Both the position numbers and the translations under genes were made by a program. 64,000 nucleotides of DNA from JAHEYG01 sp040403535 (GTDB lineage: Bacteria > Bacteroidota > Bacteroidia > B-17B0 > Aurantibacillaceae), in contig JBBAKL010000004.1 of assembly GCA_040403535.1 (NCBI GenBank), positions 46,105-110,104 on the forward strand, written 5' to 3'. A model generated the notes under the pieces. The model did not search any database. It saw only the letters and a program-made list of their open reading frames with translations, and was not told where the DNA came from. Position 1 is the first letter of the stretch. Every line of letters starts with the position of its first letter. Positions 60,233 through 64,000 of this stretch are shown here, piece by piece.

Positions 60233-62287
60233 TTATTCTTCTTCTTCTTCACCGCTTACTTTTGGTTTTACGGTTGGAGCATTAGTTTTTGGAGCATTTG
60301 GATCAACATAATCCCAACTTACAATGCTAAATACTGTACGACGGTTTTTTTGGTGTAAAGCTTCTTTTTCTTCTTTTGTTTTAGCTTTATTAATCACGTC
60401 ATCAGTTACTAATAATTTTGTTTCACCAAATCCTTTTGCACTTAAACGAGTTAAAGGAATTTTCTTCTCATTTGCTAAGTAGTCAACACAAGATTGAGCA
60501 CGTTTTTGAGATAAATCCTGGTTAGCTTTATCGTTACCACGGCTATCTGTATGCGCACTTAACTGAATAATAATTGTTGGGTTATCAATTAAAGTTTGGT
60601 ATAAGAAGTTTAATGAATCTTTAGATTCAGGTTTTAAATCAGCTTTACCTAATTCATATAACACAGCTGGGAAACGGATTTCGCGCTCAACCGGAGTTAA
60701 TTCGAAATCTTTAACGAAATCTTTAGAAGCAGGCTCTCCGGCAGTTGTTAAAGCGCCCATATCTTTACTAGCTAAATAACCATCTTTATAAGTAGAGGAT
60801 ACGGTTTGTTTGCTAGTTTCGATTGTTACAGTGTAAGAAACGTTTTCCTTTAATTTGAATGAATAACCACCATCATTAGTTGTTACTGCATCATTAATAG
60901 TTCCATCACTTCCGTTTAATTTGATTTTAGCGTTTGCAATAGGTTCACCTTTATTTACACCTTTACTTCCACCGCTAGATACAACTTTACCTTTTAAGTT
61001 AAAGCTTAATGGTGGTAAGAAGAATGACCAGATATCATCACTTCCTTTACCGCCTTCACGGTTAGAAGAGAAATAACCACGTTGCTTATTGCCTTCAAAA
61101 ACAATTCCGAAATCATCAGCACCAGAGTTTAATGGAGATTTTAAGTTTTCAGGTGATTTAGAAAATTTACCATCAGCGCTGATTTCAGCTTTAAAGATGT
61201 CTAAACCTCCCATACCTGGATGGAAATTAGATGAGAAATATAAAGTTTTGCTATCATTTGAAACATAAGGATACATTTCATCACCAGAAGTATTAATAAC
61301 AGGACCTAAATTTAAAGGAGCAGTCCAGGTATTTCCTTTTGGATCATAAACACTTTTCCAGATGTCAGCTCCACCGTAACCACCTTTCATACGAGAAACG
61401 AAATAAACTGTTTTTCCGTCTGCTGAAATAGCCGGGTGACCGAATTGAACTGAGTCAATGTTAAATGGAAGTTTTTCTGGTGCAGCCCAACCAGAACCTT
61501 GTTTTTTCGCAATATAAATCTGGCATCCGGAAACAGCCGATTTAACTTCAGGACAACGTGTCATTAACATGAAATCACCTTTTTTGGAAACACATGCAGC
61601 ACCTTCATTAAACGGAGAAATCACAGTTGGAGCTAATGTTACAGGAGTTGACCACTTTCCATTTTTGTCTAAACGAGTTTCATATAAATCAGAGTGATTC
61701 TGACCACTTGTTATATCTTGCTTGTTATTTACACCTTCACGAGTAGATGTGAACACTAAAGTAGTATATTTTTTATCAGAGAAAGATGGGCTGAAATCAG
61801 ATTCCTTAGAGTTAATTAAAGCCATATTCTCAACTTTATAACGAGAAGGTTGGTCTTTCCATTGCTGTGCTAACTCGCATGACTTAACACCTTTATCACC
61901 ACGAGGATCAGAAGGGTTTAATTTCTTATAATTATTGTATTCTGTAATTGCATCAGTGTATTTACCTTGTGCTTTTAAGCAATCTGCTAAACGTAAAACC
62001 GCAACAGGATCAGGATACTTTGCAGAAATTGCTTTCTGGTAATAAGTTTCAGCGCTCTTCATATCGTTAATTTCATGATAAGCATAACCTGTTCTATACA
62101 ATACTTTTGCTTTCATTTCTGCCTTTTTAACAGAAGTGTATGCTTGCTTATAAAGTTCAACTGCATTGAAATACTGGCGGTTATCAAAAGCTAAATCGGC
62201 TTGTTCAAGCTTCTTTTGAGCTAATGAAGAAAATGCCAAGCAGAATAGAACGCCGGCAAGTAATGTAATTTTAGTAAATTGTTTCAT
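60233..62287 (-). CDS. OmpA-family protein with TPR, PD40 propeller and regulatory domain (PorE-like architecture)
   Basis: A 684-aa exported protein. Signal peptide at about 1-23 (ends FSSLAQ). TPR repeats at about 24-140 (AVELYKQAYTSVKKAEMKAKVLYRTGYAY). A PD40/WD40-like propeller at about 165-420 (TLVFTSTREG, KTVYFVSRMKGGYGGADIW, KTLYFSSNFHPGMGGLDIF, RGYFSSNREGGKGSDDIW). A carboxypeptidase-regulatory-like beta domain at about 428-530, and an OmpA peptidoglycan-binding domain at about 545-665 (LSAHTDSRGNDKANQDLSQKRAQSC). This is the order described for PorE of the type IX system. PorE is a lipoprotein, whereas no lipobox is evident here, so it may be a paralogue. Confidence 0.9.
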   Translation of the reverse strand: MKQFTKITLLAGVLFCLAFSSLAQKKLEQADLAFDNRQYFNAVELYKQAYTSVKKAEMKAKVLYRTGYAYHEINDMKSAETYYQKAISAKYPDPVAVLRLADCLKAQGKYTDAITEYNNYKKLNPSDPRGDKGVKSCELAQQWKDQPSRYKVENMALINSKESDFSPSFSDKKYTTLVFTSTREGVNNKQDITSGQNHSDLYETRLDKNGKWSTPVTLAPTVISPFNEGAACVSKKGDFMLMTRCPEVKSAVSGCQIYIAKKQGSGWAAPEKLPFNIDSVQFGHPAISADGKTVYFVSRMKGGYGGADIWKSVYDPKGNTWTAPLNLGPVINTSGDEMYPYVSNDSKTLYFSSNFHPGMGGLDIFKAEISADGKFSKSPENLKSPLNSGADDFGIVFEGNKQRGYFSSNREGGKGSDDIWSFFLPPLSFNLKGKVVSSGGSKGVNKGEPIANAKIKLNGSDGTINDAVTTNDGGYSFKLKENVSYTVTIETSKQTVSSTYKDGYLASKDMGALTTAGEPASKDFVKDFELTPVEREIRFPAVLYELGKADLKPESKDSLNFLYQTLIDNPTIIIQLSAHTDSRGNDKANQDLSQKRAQSCVDYLANEKKIPLTRLSAKGFGETKLLVTDDVINKAKTKEEKEALHQKNRRTVFSIVSWDYVDPNAPKTNAPTVKPKVSGEEEEE

Positions 62288-62318
62288 ATTTATACTTATT
62301 ACCTTATTTTATTGTTTG

Positions 62319-62348
62319 CTAAAATACTAAATTATTTAAATGTGCAAA
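62319..62348 (-). promoter_or_regulatory. Probable promoter of the PorE-like gene
   Basis: On the minus strand: TTTG, 18 nt, TATTTTAG, i.e. perfect -33 and a 7-of-8 match at -7. The predicted leader to the ATG at 62287 is about 25 nt. Confidence 0.5.
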
Positions 62349-62356
62349 AATTTTTA

Positions 62357-62387
62357 TAAAAACCCCGCCATTTAGGCGAGGATTTTT
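62357..62387 (-). terminator. Terminator of the cytochrome c oxidase operon
   Basis: On the minus strand CCTCGCC pairs with GGCGGGG (one G-U) around TAAAT, extended by A-T pairs and followed by TTTTTAT. It begins 6 nt after the stop of the subunit IV gene, so the operon ends here. Confidence 0.8.
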
Positions 62388-62392
62388 AGTAG

Positions 62393-62863
62393 TTAATGGT
62401 GTTCAGCACCATGCTCTGCCGAATTATCATGACCCCCACCATGGTGACCGCCTGCACTTAATTCTTGTTGTTGCTGAGCAAAAATTGGATCTAATTTAGT
62501 GTGATTTGCAGGATTAGAAGAGTAGGTTCCTTCATTTAAACAAATGAAGATAGTATATGACATGAAAATCACATAAGGGATTAATATGGAATATTTAAAA
62601 AACTTGACTTCGTGCCCTAAGTGCATGAAAGCTATTACGATATAACCTGCTTTAGCAATGGTAAGTGAAATGAAAAGTACTTTTAACCATAAGGTTCCAG
62701 ACCAGCCATTACCCGGTGCCAAGAAACCGATAATTAATTCAAAAATAGTGATTGCCAACATGATCCAAAACACGTTCCAAAGCTTGCGACGTGCTTTTTT
62801 CCCCTCTTCTTCATTATGGTGAGCCATTAACTCATATTGTGGATAATCATCGTGAAATTCCAT
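62393..62863 (-). CDS. Cytochrome c oxidase subunit IV family protein with His-rich tail
   Basis: A small accessory subunit of a heme-copper (caa3-like) oxidase, 156 aa. Three transmembrane helices lie at about 31-50, 62-82 and 90-110. The family signature IAKAGYIVIAFMHLGHE is in the second helix. The C-terminal 50 residues are soluble and end in a histidine-rich run (GGHHGGGHDNSAEHGAEHH), which could bind Cu or Zn; this tail is longer than usual for the family. It is 34 nt downstream of the subunit III gene on the same strand. Confidence 0.88.
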   Translation of the reverse strand: MEFHDDYPQYELMAHHNEEEGKKARRKLWNVFWIMLAITIFELIIGFLAPGNGWSGTLWLKVLFISLTIAKAGYIVIAFMHLGHEVKFFKYSILIPYVIFMSYTIFICLNEGTYSSNPANHTKLDPIFAQQQQELSAGGHHGGGHDNSAEHGAEHH

Positions 62864-62897
62864 GATATAAAATTTTTAAGTGGTTAATTAATGTTTG

Positions 62898-63623
62898 TTA
62901 TAATAGATAGAAGAATGTAAATACGAATACCCAAACTAAATCTACGAAGTGCCAGTATAAACCAACCTTCTCAACCATTTCGTAATGACCGCGACGTTCA
63001 TAAGTGCCTTTTAAAACATTCATGAAGATGACGAAATTGATAACCACTCCGGAAAATACGTGTGTTCCGTGGAAACCTGTAATAAAGAAGAAGAAGTTAG
63101 CAAATTGCGGAACTCCGTATTCGTTAACCGTCATGTTTGCTCCATAAATTCTTTCTAATACATATTTACCTTGCTCTTGGTCCCAAACATTTCTAATAGC
63201 ACCTTCGCTAGTTCCACCAATGAAGTGATACCACTCCCAAGCCTGAGAACCAACGAATGCTAAACCACCAATGATGGTCCATAACATCCAAATAATTACT
63301 CCTTTTTTATCATTTCTATGACCTGATTCAACGGCTAATACCATTGTTACAGATGACATAATTAATATAAAGGTCATTAAACCTACATAGGCTAATGGTA
63401 AGTGTTGTTCAACAAATGGGAAATGGGTAAATACATTTTCTGCTTTAGGCCATACATCAGCATATTTATGTCTGATAAAGCCATATGCACAAAGTAATCC
63501 GCCAAAAGTTAATGCATCAGAGATTAGGAAAAACCACATAAACATTTTTCCGTAACTGATTCTGAATGGCGACTGACCGCCGCTCCAGGCTTCTTTTTGG
63601 TCGATTTCTACAGAGTGAGCCAT
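62898..63623 (-). CDS. Cytochrome c oxidase subunit III (long form)
   Basis: A seven-helix subunit of the aerobic terminal oxidase, 241 aa. Characteristic segments: FFLISDALTFGGLLCAYGFIRH near the N-terminus, GSQAWEWYHFIGG, FFFITGFHGTHVFSGV and the closing GLYWHFVDLVWVFVF. An insert of about 35 residues (GGTSEGAIRNVWDQEQ...) between helices is typical of the second subunit III in Bacteroidota caa3 loci. It is preceded by another subunit III gene 36 nt upstream. Confidence 0.94.
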   Translation of the reverse strand: MAHSVEIDQKEAWSGGQSPFRISYGKMFMWFFLISDALTFGGLLCAYGFIRHKYADVWPKAENVFTHFPFVEQHLPLAYVGLMTFILIMSSVTMVLAVESGHRNDKKGVIIWMLWTIIGGLAFVGSQAWEWYHFIGGTSEGAIRNVWDQEQGKYVLERIYGANMTVNEYGVPQFANFFFFITGFHGTHVFSGVVINFVIFMNVLKGTYERRGHYEMVEKVGLYWHFVDLVWVFVFTFFYLL

Positions 63624-63659
63624 AGTTTTAACAAAATTTTAGAGTTTACGACTGCAATT

Positions 63660-63989
63660 TTAACGAATAAAATATAAAAATAAAAATAAATATACCCATA
63701 AAACGCTTAAAAAGTGCCAATAAATGGCGCAAAGCTCAACGCCGAGGGCGTTTTCAGAGGAGTATTTTTTTCTTAAAGAATTTATTAACACAAAGATGAG
63801 GGAAATAATTCCGCCGGCTAAATGCGCCCAATGTGCCCAAATAAAAAGTATAAAAAATGATCCGGAAGGGTTACTGTATTTCCCGCCAAACACAATTTTA
63901 TTGTCAAATAATTCTTTCCAGCCACCATATTGAAGTACAGTAAATAAAATTGCTAGGCCGAGAGTTGCTAAAGTGCCTAAAACAATTCC
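63660..63989 (-). CDS. Heme-copper oxidase subunit III, C-terminal part (interrupted by an in-frame stop)
   Basis: About 109 residues of a subunit III are readable: LGTLATLGLAILFTVLQY, GGW, SNPSGSFFILFIWAHWAHLAGG, GVELCAIYWHFLSVLWVYLF. They cover the last four helices of the short (about 190-aa) form. Reading back towards 64000, an in-frame TAG occurs at 63990-63992, exactly where an upstream helix should continue. There is no ATG or TTG in frame after it; GTG 63893 falls mid-protein. Therefore the gene is either broken by a nonsense or frameshift change, or there is a sequence error near the window edge. The N-terminal part would lie beyond 64000. Confidence 0.6.
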   Translation of the reverse strand, partial: GIVLGTLATLGLAILFTVLQYGGWKELFDNKIVFGGKYSNPSGSFFILFIWAHWAHLAGGIISLIFVLINSLRKKYSSENALGVELCAIYWHFLSVLWVYLFLFLYFIR

Positions 63990-64000
63990 CTATGAATTAT

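Overview
The window looks like a chromosomal segment of an aerobic, AT-rich member of the Bacteroidota (class Bacteroidia in the broad sense; I would not name a genus). The evidence is convergent. There are type IX secretion cargo proteins with a type A C-terminal sorting domain (53069-56980) and a gliding-associated (type B) C-terminal domain (17872-20589). Several small families typical of this phylum are present (DUF4295, DUF4834, DUF1599, the MauE/DoxX-thioredoxin protein). NusB is long, and CarB lacks its allosteric domain. Most genes lack a Shine-Dalgarno sequence, and many intergenic regions carry the Bacteroidota housekeeping promoter TTTG-N18/19-TAnnTTTG. I see no tRNA, rRNA, CRISPR array, IS element or prophage; this is mostly core genome with some lineage-specific surface proteins.

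Layout. 1-4.5 kb (minus strand): end of a secreted protein, ftsY, the rpmB-rpmG-DUF4295 ribosomal cluster, and a lysC-lysA operon with a structured leader candidate. 4.8-10.1 kb (plus): ppsA and carB. 10.2-15.7 kb: mdh, small membrane proteins, and an APC permease overlapping a membrane-anchored HhH protein. 15.8-22.3 kb: recG, facing a 905-aa SprB-like adhesin, then prfC. 22.4-29.9 kb: a lipoprotein, tcdA-tatD, a GlcD-type oxidase, a MauE/DoxX-like redox membrane protein, and a TPR-SpoIIE phosphatase coupled to DUF1599. 30-33.8 kb: folP, Rieske, rhomboid, a GyrI-like lipoprotein and an aminotransferase. 33.9-41.3 kb (plus): SF2 helicase, small membrane protein, UbiA-type prenyltransferase (possibly MqnP), leucine dehydrogenase, long nusB, and a CAP-OmpA fusion. 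41.6-45.8 kb: eno, a eukaryotic-type citrate synthase, and mnmE. 45.8-52.8 kb (minus): a compact formate operon (fhs-fdhD-NuoEF fusion-fdhA). 53-57 kb: a 1303-aa BNR/PKD/Ig surface protein. 57-64 kb (minus): an AddA-like helicase-nuclease, a PorE-architecture OmpA protein, and the tail of a cytochrome c oxidase operon.

How the genes fit together. Central carbon metabolism is well represented (PEP synthase, enolase, malate dehydrogenase, citrate synthase), with aerobic respiration (heme-copper oxidase subunits III and IV) and probably menaquinone synthesis. The formate operon links formate oxidation to NADH with formate entry into one-carbon folate metabolism, and folP supplies the folate. Surface biology is of the type IX secretion kind: large repeat proteins plus a PorE-like peptidoglycan anchor.

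The items most worth following up are: the predicted three-way-junction RNA between a good promoter and lysC (4562-4621); a second nested-hairpin element before eno (41407-41476); the mitochondrial-like citrate synthase; the compact formate module; the CAP-OmpA fusion; and an in-frame stop inside the oxidase subunit III gene at the right edge. Everything here is read by eye. Family names rest on motif recognition, and no search or folding program was run.
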